Below are positions 16,001 through 23,687 of a stretch of 64,000 nt of DNA, in pieces. Position numbers and translations under genes: made by a program. How positions within the stretch are numbered: position 1 is the stretch's first letter; the number at the start of each line of letters is the position of its first letter. The notes beneath the pieces were generated by a model that was not told where the DNA came from, made no database searches, and saw only the letters and a program-made list of their open reading frames with translations. This stretch comes from Listeria farberi (GTDB taxonomy: Bacteria; Bacillota; Bacilli; Lactobacillales; Listeriaceae): the NCBI RefSeq assembly GCF_014229245.1, contig NZ_JAARZJ010000002.1:151763-215762 (forward strand), written 5' to 3'.

Positions 16001-17736
16001 ATTGGTTTTACTGTTCCGTCAACGTTACTTAATAAATCATTACCCGGATTCATATCTGGCGTAGAATCTACATCTGTAATGCTTCCATCTAGCGTAGTAT
16101 CCCCATTAAAATTAGAGAATGAGCCAATTTCTCCAGCTATATAAAAATCAGTTGACTCATATGAACCATCATCTGGCATACCTTGTGCTTTTGCATAGAG
16201 TAAAGTAGATTTATTTCCGCCCGATTCTATCCCGCTTGGTAATGTGTAAGAATAGACTTTGATGTCGCTCCATACTCCATTTCCTTTATCTTTGGAAACT
16301 GTTTTTTCATATTTCCATTTTTGATTGGCTGTTTTAAATGTATCAGTTTCGTTATTTAGTTCGAAACCTGCTGGAATATAGGCATAGATTACATTATTTT
16401 TCGTATAATTGCCTTGGTTAACTGCTGTATAATTAATACTAACTGTTGCTCCTTCTGAAATAGAAACAGGTGTAACATCTGAAGCAACTTTACCTACAAA
16501 TTTATTATTTTTATCGTAAGTTTCAGTAATTTTGGTTTTTAAAGCCATATCATAAATATCTTCTCCACTAGGAGTTACGGACCCTGTGGAACCTTCTCCG
16601 CCAGCTGAAGGAACTTTTGCAATATTAGTTAAGTCTTTGGTTACGTCTACTACTTTAGCCGCAAGTCCTCTATTCTCTCCTCCATTAGGTGCAAATTCTT
16701 TTGCTGGATCATATGGAAAATCATATCTTTTTGCTCCTGGTGCTAGGTTCGTTTGATCATCAGATAATTTCCAGCCTCTTTGTAATTGACTTCCGCTTGC
16801 CTTTATTAACGCCTGCCATTCCGTAGAATCTTCTTCAAGAATAGCGTAACCTGAAGGAAGTTCATCCGTCATTTTGCTAACTACTGCTGTTTTTCCAGAA
16901 TAGTTATTTGTATAAATATTGAAATACACCAAATCCCCATTTTGCGGAACATAATTCTCAGGATTATCCGCTATTTTTATATAATTTCCAGTATTTGAAT
17001 CTATTCGCCAAGCAGATTCCAATTTCTTAACTGTACGCATCACTCCATCTTTGTCATCTGGAGTTATCGGCGTTACTGGTATTTCAATTTCACTAATCTT
17101 AATATCACTATTATCTTCAATAATAATTGGTGTATAAACATCTTTTTGAGAGATTGTTGAGCTTAATGTAAAGAACATATCAAATTTTGCATTCGTTAAT
17201 GGCTCATTTGCATACTTCTCTAAAACTTCGGGGTTTTTATTAAATTGAAGTGTATAACCTACATATTCAATTCCATCAATTATCTTGCTTCCAGTAGGAT
17301 TCTTGATGGAATCTTCTGTGAATATATACTGCTTCGGCGTCATTCCGTCAATCACTGGATTAACAAAGGTTGCTTTATCTCCTTGGAAAAAGGACTTTTG
17401 AATCCAAAATGTATACGTATCATTTAACACCGACTCCGAATAAGATGGGATCGCTATACTTACTGCCAACTTGATAGTATCTCCTGGTTGGTATTCTGCT
17501 TTTGTATTCCCGTTAACATCAGTTACTTTATTTGAAAACGTCCAATTTGTCCCGCTTTTTAATAGCTGATTATTTTGGACTGTAGTATCTATCTTCTCTT
17601 TATTTTCTTTTGTACTTACAGTTTCTTGATTATTTCCGTTAGCATCTGCAAAGATATTTGCCCACGGTACTAATTGGAAAACTAATGCTATCGCAACGAT
17701 TGCAACAAACAGTTTTTGCCAATTATATTTCAACAT
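13045..17736 (-). CDS. Large LPXTG-anchored adhesin with four Cna_B-type repeats
   Basis: About 1563 residues. It has a signal peptide (KLFVAIVAIALVFQLVPW, cleavage near IFA-DA), then about 1000 residues of beta-rich domains with DUF11/D2-fimbrial character (conserved-looking DTLPKGLKMLEYDI and NDKIPASNF). A SpaA/prealbumin-like module (SKVALTGYEFKTYYTDENG) follows, and then four B-type repeats of about 90 residues, each opening GEKTWxxD, carrying RPxSIEVQLLQ and closing GYxTxVxGMDLTNT. LPGTG, a hydrophobic segment and KRKSVK end the protein, so sortase A should anchor it. ATG 17736 has GGGGGAGG upstream. Lys/Asn/Glu placement suggests isopeptide bonds, but this is not proven. Confidence 0.9.
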   Translation of the reverse strand: MLKYNWQKLFVAIVAIALVFQLVPWANIFADANGNNQETVSTKENKEKIDTTVQNNQLLKSGTNWTFSNKVTDVNGNTKAEYQPGDTIKLAVSIAIPSYSESVLNDTYTFWIQKSFFQGDKATFVNPVIDGMTPKQYIFTEDSIKNPTGSKIIDGIEYVGYTLQFNKNPEVLEKYANEPLTNAKFDMFFTLSSTISQKDVYTPIIIEDNSDIKISEIEIPVTPITPDDKDGVMRTVKKLESAWRIDSNTGNYIKIADNPENYVPQNGDLVYFNIYTNNYSGKTAVVSKMTDELPSGYAILEEDSTEWQALIKASGSQLQRGWKLSDDQTNLAPGAKRYDFPYDPAKEFAPNGGENRGLAAKVVDVTKDLTNIAKVPSAGGEGSTGSVTPSGEDIYDMALKTKITETYDKNNKFVGKVASDVTPVSISEGATVSINYTAVNQGNYTKNNVIYAYIPAGFELNNETDTFKTANQKWKYEKTVSKDKGNGVWSDIKVYSYTLPSGIESGGNKSTLLYAKAQGMPDDGSYESTDFYIAGEIGSFSNFNGDTTLDGSITDVDSTPDMNPGNDLLSNVDGTVKPIDNFEKEKAHVINQNAKSTTVLQDEDDFDYDYVSFIEPPVVIPTNGKILEKKRLSAAKAQETARNLLGVDIVGKELKDYVPLADDGVITSPKTYMVYEMDINPDGIKDTLNSTITDTLPKGLKMLEYDINSLNSSNKHIYGFTMNKYEGTPKYTNADGDDVIVYEDGLYSSKQVCIANSTLNDIGVRYFGNNAEKMGVTGSVTNDARTLTLNFGQPSTDPFYNETKAAYKVYMIVIIDPNEIDYSSIMQNKATYTYNEKEIVSYENSEMSWAAGGGTAYAKKYVLDDKTNNYLGGSQYSIATPDANGNLSVDYKVRVRSAYEFDKAAININDKIPASNFKSISNVSINGFEATANTGFLQNGELESPKALDISDYALDASVNGDELTITNPIDIPQMQLYNVLFKVNYKDVKFGTKLVNRAAGSEVNTVVPLKLNILKQDDISKVALTGYEFKTYYTDENGKADLTKPVKDINGNEITITDTTGAASFIPDGYKTSAANQEWQIALVETKTPTGYESNENKEFPLTVKSDEAGNLSISTINEPNYKINNDVNGSTTAVIDNRADVKMIDVNGEKTWTGDKESDRPDSIEVQLLQDGVAYGSSVTVTKADDWKYEFKNVPETNANGDKYTYTVLENTVTNYTSTVTGLDINNTLIKPDIKMINLDGQKTWKNDTENDRPASIEIQLQQNGQDYGFPVTVTKANNWKYEFKNLPETTNDGVAYTYTVVEKAVSGYETKVDGMNIINTKIDTPKTSVSGEKTWENDTVKDRPNYIEVQLLQNGQAYGDLVKVTKENDWKYSFKDLPKADATNKDYRYSVAEIAVPGYKTTTDGMNLTNTKVTDDKNVTTASGTKTWVGDNAKTRPNSIEVQLLQDGKAYGTPIKVTKEMKWKYSFTNLPEKDATGKKYNYTVSEKQVAGYSAKVKGMDLTNTKTTTITPKNTDSTNKIIKPSKTKKLPGTGDANGMLLFVSGVALLFLGLYLKRKSVK
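13213..14310 (-). repeat. Four tandem Cna_B-like coding repeats
   Basis: Four units of about 270-280 bases begin (minus strand) near 14300, 14020, 13745 and 13460. Each encodes a GxKTWxxD...RPxxIEVQLLQ...WKYxFxxLP...YTYTVxE...GYxTxVxGM block. The units are diverged in DNA, so they are old or under variation pressure. Confidence 0.8.
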
Positions 17737-18224
17737 AGTAATCCTCCCCCACTGGAACATAACAAATTAACTTCATCAAAACTTTAAAGTAATATTTGTT
17801 ATTCTCCTTTTGTAGTATTGCTTATTTGTAAATTATTGTTTCCAAAATTTATGCTAAGCTACAATACTTATCCAGTATGATACTATTTAAAAACACTTAA
17901 GAGAACTAGATTACAAAGCAGGATTTCCTCCAAAGCAAATTAAATTGTGTCTATTTTGACATAAATGAATTTGCTGTTGGTATGAAGCCATTTGTAAAGA
18001 TAAAAACAGAAATTTATTTCACGAGGTAAACTTAAATTAGTACTAAAAAAGACTAGTAAATAAGTTCACCCAAATTCGTTCCTCTTCCATACTTAGCTTA
18101 TAAAATCTTGGGTTTTGCTGACTTAACAATACAATTCATAATGAACAAATGTAGTTTCTTTTGGTATAATTGAAAATAGTTTTCTTGGGTACATATATAG
18201 TAGAGATAAAGAAGGAGGAGAACT
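17737..18224. other. 488-base spacer between divergent adhesin and DUF6044 genes
   Basis: This is AT-rich and has no open frame or RNA gene that I can support. It must hold two divergent promoters; TATAAT at about 18164 is a plausible -10 for the rightward gene but lacks a good -35. No clear PrfA box (TTAACANNTGTTAA) was found. Confidence 0.5.
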
Positions 18225-19904
18225 ATGTGGAAAAAGCATAAGTGGCTAATTATTGCAGTATTATTATTGGTAATTTATGTCGCTCCATTGTTTATTCTTG
18301 GCGGGAATAGTCACGTGCGGATACATGATAATTTAGATTCTAATGTAACATGGTACAAAATGGTCTTGGATAGCGGGGACTATACGGCCAAAGTTGGGAC
18401 AGCAAATATTGATCAAATAATGGATGATAGTGTTCCACGAGATTCATTTGATTCAGAATTTGTTGGAATTGATTGGCTTTATATGATTTTCAGTACACCT
18501 ATTGCGTTTGCGGTGAGCCAGTTGATTACTCGTGTATTTGCATTTTTAGGATTGTTTTTATGGGCAAGGGATTATCTTATAAAAGATAAAAAATATCTCG
18601 TGCCACTTTATTTTGTTTCTTTAGCTTTTGCACTCACGCCTTTTTGGCCATCAGGTATGCTTAGTACGCTAGGGATGCCACTAGCTTTATGGGCATTTTT
18701 AAACATTAGAAATAACAAGCGGCGGATATGGAATATAATTATACTGACACTGCTACCATTTTATTCCAGTCTAATTTTAGGATTTTGTTTCTTTTTAGTA
18801 ATGGTTAGTTGTATTTGGTTATATGATGTCATTAAGGAAAAGAAGGTTAATATTCGCTTTTTGCTCAGTATGATTTATATGGTTTTGTTGTATGCACTTG
18901 TAAATTATCGTTTTATTTACGCAATGTTTTTGAACCCGATACCAGATTCAAGAAGCGAATTTAGTTTACCAGGGTTATCATTTTTAAGTTCAATTCGACT
19001 TAGTTTTAAAAATTTCATTCTAGGGCATACGCATGATCAGGCATTGGCTGGATATGTTATTTTGCCCATATTATTACTTGTGCTTGTGTTAATCATTATT
19101 AATCGAGAATGGGTTAAAGAAAAGCTTTTTTTATGGTTATTAGGGTTAAATGTATTTTTATCATTTTGGTACGGTTTTTGGTGGTATCGTGGCTGGAACT
19201 GGATCAAAGAAAATGTAGAAATCATGCGGACATTTAATTTTTCGCGATTCCATTTTTTACAACCGTTTTTATTTTATGGTTTATTCGCAATCGCAATCGC
19301 TTATTTAATCAAAAAAGGAAATTGGTGGCGCAAATTAGCGTATGTAGCAATTGTGTTGCAACTTGTCGTCGTTTTCGCGAATAACTCTGAGATTTACTAC
19401 CGGGTTGGAAATGGTTCCCCTACTATCAATCAATTTTATGCAACAGAGCAATTTACAGAAATTAAAAACTATATCGGTAAACCACAATCAAGTTACCGCG
19501 TTGGTAGTATCGGACTCCATCCATCTGTTTCTCAAGAAAATAGCTTTTACACTGTGGATGGCTATGTTAATTCTTATCCGCTTGCTTATAAAAGAGCCTT
19601 TCGGAAAATCATCGCTAAAGAGCTAGACAAAAGCCCCGTTCTAAAAGATTATTATGATAACTGGGGAAATCGTTGTTATTTATTTTCTGCTGAGTTAGGG
19701 AAAAATTACGATTTCGGCAAAGATTCGAAAAAGCATATTAAAAAACTAGACTTTAATATTGATGCATTTAAAGCAGTTGGCGGCGAGTATATCTTGTCTG
19801 CCGTTCCAATTGACAATGCTTCTGATATTGGACTAACATTCGAAAAAGCATTTAATAACAAAGCATCTTACTGGAAAATTTATTTATATAAGGTTACAGA
19901 TTAA
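18225..19904 (+). CDS. DUF6044-type polytopic membrane protein
   Basis: 559 residues with about 11 membrane segments spread over the first 390, then a C-terminal extracytoplasmic domain of about 170 residues rich in aromatic and charged residues. The early loop IHDNLDSNVTWYK (about 34-46), with acidic residues after the first helix, is reminiscent of GT-C-type membrane glycosyltransferases and of YfhO-like proteins. I believe the family is DUF6044, of unknown function; a role in wall glycopolymer or glycolipid modification is inference. ATG 18225 follows AAGGAGGAG. It is a single gene with a terminator after it. Confidence 0.7.
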   Translation: MWKKHKWLIIAVLLLVIYVAPLFILGGNSHVRIHDNLDSNVTWYKMVLDSGDYTAKVGTANIDQIMDDSVPRDSFDSEFVGIDWLYMIFSTPIAFAVSQLITRVFAFLGLFLWARDYLIKDKKYLVPLYFVSLAFALTPFWPSGMLSTLGMPLALWAFLNIRNNKRRIWNIIILTLLPFYSSLILGFCFFLVMVSCIWLYDVIKEKKVNIRFLLSMIYMVLLYALVNYRFIYAMFLNPIPDSRSEFSLPGLSFLSSIRLSFKNFILGHTHDQALAGYVILPILLLVLVLIIINREWVKEKLFLWLLGLNVFLSFWYGFWWYRGWNWIKENVEIMRTFNFSRFHFLQPFLFYGLFAIAIAYLIKKGNWWRKLAYVAIVLQLVVVFANNSEIYYRVGNGSPTINQFYATEQFTEIKNYIGKPQSSYRVGSIGLHPSVSQENSFYTVDGYVNSYPLAYKRAFRKIIAKELDKSPVLKDYYDNWGNRCYLFSAELGKNYDFGKDSKKHIKKLDFNIDAFKAVGGEYILSAVPIDNASDIGLTFEKAFNNKASYWKIYLYKVTD

Positions 19905-19914
19905 GAAGCAGAAA

Positions 19915-19955
19915 GGCTCGTTTAATCCTCTTTTTAGGATGCAAACCGGGTCTTT
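19915..19955 (+). terminator. Terminator of the DUF6044 gene
   Basis: AGGCTCGTTT...AATCCT pairs with AGGAT...AAACCGGGTCT around a CTTTTT loop, followed by a long T run. The stem is imperfect. Confidence 0.65.
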
Positions 19956-19995
19956 TTCTTTTTTTATGGTATGATAAATGAAAGGAGTGATGATT

Positions 19996-20697
19996 ATGAA
20001 GAAAACCATTCAGTCAGTTGGTGTTTGGGGCGATAGTATTATGAAAGGCGTTCTTTTCAATCCAGAAAAAAACCGCTATACTTTGCTTAAAAACAACTGC
20101 ATTAAACGAGCATCTGAAAAACTTGGCCTAACTTTTCAAAATCATTCCACAATGGGTCGAACGATAACAAAAGGTCACGAAATTCTGACAAAAGACTTAG
20201 CGAAAGATGCGACAAACGATATTGCCATTATCGAATTTGGCGGAAATGACTGTGATTTCAATTGGGTAGAAGTGTCCGAAAATCCGACAGCTGAACACAT
20301 TCCGCGTACACCAATTAACATTTTTGAAACCCAACTTCTTGAAATGATTGCACGACTAAAAAAACTGGATATTAAACCTGTTTTAATGACATTGCCCCCT
20401 CTTCACGCGAAACGTTATTTTGATTTCATTACAAGAGATGGGCTGAACAAAGATAATATTTTGCGATTTTTGGGCGGCGATGTAGAGATGATTTACCGCT
20501 GGCAAGAAAGATATAGTAATGCTATTTCGCAGATTGCAGCCGAAACAGGCAGCCACCTTATCGATATTCGCGATAGCTTTCTTGCCGAATTCCATTATGA
20601 AAATTTACTTTGCGCTGATGGCATTCATCCGAATGAAGCAGGCCACATTAAAATGTCACGTAAATTCATCCAATATGCAAGTTTTCATCGAGCATAA
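19996..20697 (+). CDS. SGNH/GDSL-type lipase/esterase
   Basis: About 233 residues with no signal peptide. Block I VWGDSIMKG carries the nucleophile Ser, block II gives Gly in NHSTMGRTI, block III is FGGNDCDFNW with the oxyanion Asn, and block V DGIHPNEAGH carries Asp and His of the catalytic triad. It hydrolyses an ester or acyl group, perhaps on a lipid or sugar. The frame opens at 19978, but AAAGGAG is 8 bases before ATG 19996. The GNAT gene follows 18 bases later, so they are likely one operon. Confidence 0.88.
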   Translation: MKKTIQSVGVWGDSIMKGVLFNPEKNRYTLLKNNCIKRASEKLGLTFQNHSTMGRTITKGHEILTKDLAKDATNDIAIIEFGGNDCDFNWVEVSENPTAEHIPRTPINIFETQLLEMIARLKKLDIKPVLMTLPPLHAKRYFDFITRDGLNKDNILRFLGGDVEMIYRWQERYSNAISQIAAETGSHLIDIRDSFLAEFHYENLLCADGIHPNEAGHIKMSRKFIQYASFHRA

Positions 20698-20715
20698 ATA
20701 AAAGGAGGAAATCCT

Positions 20716-21165
20716 ATCTTACATTTACAAAAAATGACCGCTTCTGATTTAGAAGATTTTTTAACTACAGCAATTCCAGACTATGCCGCAGAAAAAATAG
20801 CAGCCGGCACATGGACCAAAGAGGAAGCCTTAACCAATTCAAAAGCTTCTTTCAACAAATTACTATATGACGGAATTACTACACCGAATGAGCATCTCTA
20901 TAGTATTTTCACTGACCAAAAAATCGGTTATTTATGGTTTCATGTCGATGAAAAACAGGCTTTCATTTATGAATTTGTGATTTTCGAAGCATTTCGAGGA
21001 AAAGGTTTTGGTACGAAAACACTTGAGGCGCTAGATGTTCTTGCAAAAGAAATGGGCATTACTAAAATCGAACTTCATGTTTTCGCTCATAACCAAACCG
21101 CCATTAAATTGTATAATAAAGTTGGATTTAAAAATACCGACATCACTATGGCAAAATATATATAA
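20716..21165 (+). CDS. GNAT N-acetyltransferase (YycN-like), apparent AUC start
   Basis: About 149 residues from AUC 20716, or 143 from the first ATG (20734). The GNAT core is clear: FVIFEAFRGKGFGTKTLEALD (motif A with the RGKGFG acetyl-CoA loop) and ELHVFAHNQTAIKLYNKVGFK (motif B). The N-terminal part resembles B. subtilis YycN from memory. AAAGGAGG ends 7 bases before the in-frame AUC, whereas ATG 20734 is 25 bases away. The residues coded between (LHLQK) look like the first beta strand of the fold. No ATG, GTG or TTG is available in between. A strong terminator follows. Confidence 0.8.
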   Translation: MLHLQKMTASDLEDFLTTAIPDYAAEKIAAGTWTKEEALTNSKASFNKLLYDGITTPNEHLYSIFTDQKIGYLWFHVDEKQAFIYEFVIFEAFRGKGFGTKTLEALDVLAKEMGITKIELHVFAHNQTAIKLYNKVGFKNTDITMAKYI

Positions 21166-21210
21166 AGAAAGGCTTGAAGTCCTATTTTTTAGGACTTCAA
21201 GCCTTTCTTT
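21164..21210. terminator. Strong bidirectional terminator
   Basis: A perfect 20-base inverted repeat (21164-21183 with 21191-21210) with a T-rich loop. It overlaps the stop codon of the rightward GNAT gene and the last codons of the leftward gene at 21189. Confidence 0.9.
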
Positions 21211-21464
21211 TTTTCAAGTTCTAATTCTGCCAATTTTTCATGACCTTTTGTTGTTCGAAAATATCTTGTAGTGTGATTTTCTGTATTTCGAAAAATATAA
21301 TGAAACATTTCTAACCAGTAGACGCCAAGAAGTAATTCATTTTTCGTAAATGCAGCGGCTCCCGGAAATTGCATCATTTCAAAAACTAAGTAATCCATCG
21401 TCGCATTTTTTTCTTCTGTTTTAGATAAAATTTGATAGATTACCGCTTCCGTAGGCTCATCCAT
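21189..21464 (-). CDS. Hypothetical protein, 91 residues
   Basis: A small soluble protein with a Met/Phe-rich helical middle (MDYLVFEMMQFPGAAAFTKNELLLGVYWLEMFHY) broken into two helices and a charged C-terminus (ELELEKKK). No family is recognised. The gene begins 15 bases after the stop of the small membrane protein gene upstream, so the two are probably cotranscribed. Its last codons lie in the bidirectional terminator. Confidence 0.6.
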   Translation of the reverse strand: MDEPTEAVIYQILSKTEEKNATMDYLVFEMMQFPGAAAFTKNELLLGVYWLEMFHYIFRNTENHTTRYFRTTKGHEKLAELELEKKKGLKS

Positions 21465-21479
21465 TCTATCAACCTCCGC

Positions 21480-21758
21480 TTACAACATCCCTATTTCCCC
21501 AATATGGTATACAAAATAAATTAAAATGAGGAATAAAATATTAAAACCAAGCAACATCCATTTTATCAATTTTTCTTTCACAAAAAAGACACTAATTGTT
21601 GAAATAATTCCTAAAAAAAGTGGAATTAATTTATAAAAGATACCTTTCTCTCCTCCTGGTACAATATCTGAAATATGTAATCCCCAAGTTAAAACTATCC
21701 AAGTTACAGTTAGGATTGTTAGTAAAAATGCAACAAAATCTTGCCAGTTCCTTTTCAT
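21480..21758 (-). CDS. Small membrane protein, 92 residues
   Basis: Three hydrophobic segments (about 8-26, 40-58 and 65-85) make an integral membrane protein; no family is recognised. The longest frame begins at 21809, but AGGAGG is 7 bases before ATG 21758 (MKRNWQDF), which I chose. It is the first gene of a probable pair with the 91-residue protein. Confidence 0.6.
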   Translation of the reverse strand: MKRNWQDFVAFLLTILTVTWIVLTWGLHISDIVPGGEKGIFYKLIPLFLGIISTISVFFVKEKLIKWMLLGFNILFLILIYFVYHIGEIGML

Positions 21759-21813
21759 CATAACCCCTCCTACTCCTTCTAAGCTTAACATAAAATTGGA
21801 TGACAACAAAAAA

Positions 21814-21834
21814 CAAGCTAATTTTCATAGCTTG
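21814..21834 (-). terminator. Terminator of the TSUP permease gene
   Basis: CAAGCTA (21814-21820) pairs with TAGCTTG (21828-21834); a T run follows on the minus strand. Confidence 0.8.
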
Positions 21835-21841
21835 TAAATTG

Positions 21842-22582
21842 TTAAATTCTAATTAAATTTAAGGCAAAAAGAGTTACAAGTAAAATATTAAACAAAATGG
21901 CAATCCATTTTTCATCCAAAAGTTTATTTAACCTTGTCCCAATAAGCGCACCTAGTATCGCTCCTGGTATCATATAAACACCAATAGAAAAGTCACTTCC
22001 ACCAACAATCGCGTAAGAGCCTATACTAGCAAGAGAAGTAAGAAGTGTCACATAACTTGATGTCGCAGAGGCAGTCTTTTGATTTAGCATAAAAATAAGT
22101 AATAAAATTGGTATAACAATTGGCCCGCCACCGATTCCAAATAAACCAGCTAAAAATCCAATAATCACCCCAAATAAATAAGGCATTATCCGATATTTAC
22201 TTAAAAAATGAGGCTTTTCATTGTTGCGTCTCTTTTTCCAAACCATCAAAAGTAATAAAATCACGATTAATGCACCATACATAAAACGATAAACCGCTTC
22301 CGGTAACATTTGGTTCACGATTGCACCAAGAAAAGTAGTTGGAATACTCGTTATAGCAATTTTTAGTGCTAATCCTACGTTTCCTTGCTTCCGTTTATAA
22401 TAAATACTACAAGTAAAAATCGCCATCGTGAAAACTGTCAGCGCAGAACTAAAAGCCGCAGTTCCTTGAGCCACGCCCATTAGCAGTAAAATTGGCAAAA
22501 GAATTACTCCGCCACCAATACCTAAAAAGCTCCCCACAACACTTGTACTAAGCGCTATTAGAAAGTATGTTATCATATCCAT
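21842..22582 (-). CDS. TSUP-family (TauE/SafE) sulfite/sulfonate exporter-like permease
   Basis: 246 residues, seven or eight membrane segments. The two inverted half-repeats each carry the family glycine signature: GSFLGIGGGVILLPILL (about 17-33) and AGLFGIGGGPIVIPILL (about 145-161). These proteins move small anions such as sulfite or sulfonates, or export related compounds; the substrate is unknown here. ATG 22582 has AGAGG upstream. It is a single-gene unit with a terminator on its downstream side. Confidence 0.85.
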   Translation of the reverse strand: MDMITYFLIALSTSVVGSFLGIGGGVILLPILLLMGVAQGTAAFSSALTVFTMAIFTCSIYYKRKQGNVGLALKIAITSIPTTFLGAIVNQMLPEAVYRFMYGALIVILLLLMVWKKRRNNEKPHFLSKYRIMPYLFGVIIGFLAGLFGIGGGPIVIPILLLIFMLNQKTASATSSYVTLLTSLASIGSYAIVGGSDFSIGVYMIPGAILGALIGTRLNKLLDEKWIAILFNILLVTLFALNLIRI

Positions 22583-22649
22583 TTTCCGTTACCTCTCTTC
22601 TTTCACCTTTTTCAGCTTAACATATTTCCCCGTTTTTAAAAGTACTAAA

Positions 22650-22674
22650 AAAAGACAATAAATTATTGTCTTTT
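22650..22674 (-). terminator. Terminator of the DUF1398 gene
   Basis: AAAAGACAATA (22650-22660) is repeated inverted at 22664-22674 with a 3-base loop. Confidence 0.75.
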
Positions 22675-22678
22675 GAAT

Positions 22679-23071
22679 TTAAATGCTAGGGATTGGTTCA
22701 ACCATCAAATTATTACTAGCCTTATCTATATATGTTACTTTCATTGCAGTTAAATCGGCTTCCCACAGTTCGATTCCTGCCAAACCTGCTAATTCAATAA
22801 ATTTCTCAAAATCTATTCGTCCCGCTTGTGCTTGTTTTATTGCCTCGCGTAATTTTTCTACTGAACTTTCTTTAGAAACAGGCATAGCAACTCCATTTAA
22901 CTGCGCTTCTACCATGTTATTTTGATTGTCCCAAAATACATAAACACCTTTTTGAACTAAAAATTGATATTTAATAATACCTAATTCTTTAAAACCTTGA
23001 ATAACTTGCGGAAAATCACTAGCATTTTTTTCACTTGTTGCTGCTTGCAAAATCATTTGTTTGTTTATCAT
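22679..23071 (-). CDS. DUF1398 family protein (YbcV-like)
   Basis: 130 residues, soluble. The pattern FKELGIIKYQFLVQKGVYVFWD, followed by FEKFIELAGLAGIELWEADL, fits the DUF1398 family, to which E. coli YbcV belongs. The molecular function is unknown. ATG 23071 is the first codon of the frame. It sits downstream of the kinase-linked gene on the same strand, 54 bases away. Confidence 0.7.
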   Translation of the reverse strand: MINKQMILQAATSEKNASDFPQVIQGFKELGIIKYQFLVQKGVYVFWDNQNNMVEAQLNGVAMPVSKESSVEKLREAIKQAQAGRIDFEKFIELAGLAGIELWEADLTAMKVTYIDKASNNLMVEPIPSI

Positions 23072-23125
23072 AACTAATCTCCAATCAAGTAAGTTTTCTA
23101 TATTATACCTGATTTCTAGCTTAAT

Positions 23126-23581
23126 CTAAACAAGCGGTTTTTCTTCTTTAAAAGTTTCAATAAGTGCTTCTTCCAAATCATATAGAGAATCATTAGTTTG
23201 GTCTAAAGTATAACCGTGATCCAGCGCAAAAATAATAATGGCATCGCGGCGATTTTTTGCATATAAAGGTGGATATTCGGTATATTTTAATAATCTACTC
23301 GCTTCATTACCTGAAAGCTTAAAACCAAACGAAAGTGCAATGGTCCGGTCACGAGAAGGTCTTCTAACTCCACTAAAAATCTGATAGCCATATGTTTCAT
23401 GGAGCCTTGCCGCACGAATAACACTTGCTTTTGTTAATTTTTTCTCTACTAATAACTCTTTTAAATATGTTACCATTTCACTTGATTTAAATTCCGCCTC
23501 ATTTTCATCTAAAACCTGGCGTAGATTTGTCGCTTTTTTTAATTCATGAAGTAATTTACTTGTCTCTTTTTCCCCATCCAT
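23126..23581 (-). CDS. Kinase-associated XRE-like helix-turn-helix protein
   Basis: About 151 residues, all alpha. KLTKASVIRAARLHETYGYQ followed by GVRRPSRDRTIALSFGFKLS looks like a degenerate Cro/XRE helix-turn-helix. The C-terminal half has PPLYAKNRRDAIIIFALDHG and YTLDQTNDSLYDL. It is divergently transcribed from the membrane Ser/Thr kinase, 106 bases apart. I recall proteins of this type paired with kinases in other Firmicutes, so phosphorylation by the neighbour is a reasonable inference. The frame opens at GTG 23590; ATG 23581 suits the SD. Confidence 0.65.
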   Translation of the reverse strand: MDGEKETSKLLHELKKATNLRQVLDENEAEFKSSEMVTYLKELLVEKKLTKASVIRAARLHETYGYQIFSGVRRPSRDRTIALSFGFKLSGNEASRLLKYTEYPPLYAKNRRDAIIIFALDHGYTLDQTNDSLYDLEEALIETFKEEKPLV

Positions 23582-23687
23582 AAGGCACACCCCCGATTGT
23601 TTTTTATATTATATCACGAAGTAAGTACCCGACTACTATGCTTCATGCTATAATTTTACTATAAAGTGTAGAAGGGATTTTAAATCA

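Noticed and set aside
17737-18224. PrfA box in the adhesin/DUF6044 spacer (TTAACAATACAATT)
   Set aside because: The second half does not match TGTTAA, so it is not a credible PrfA site.
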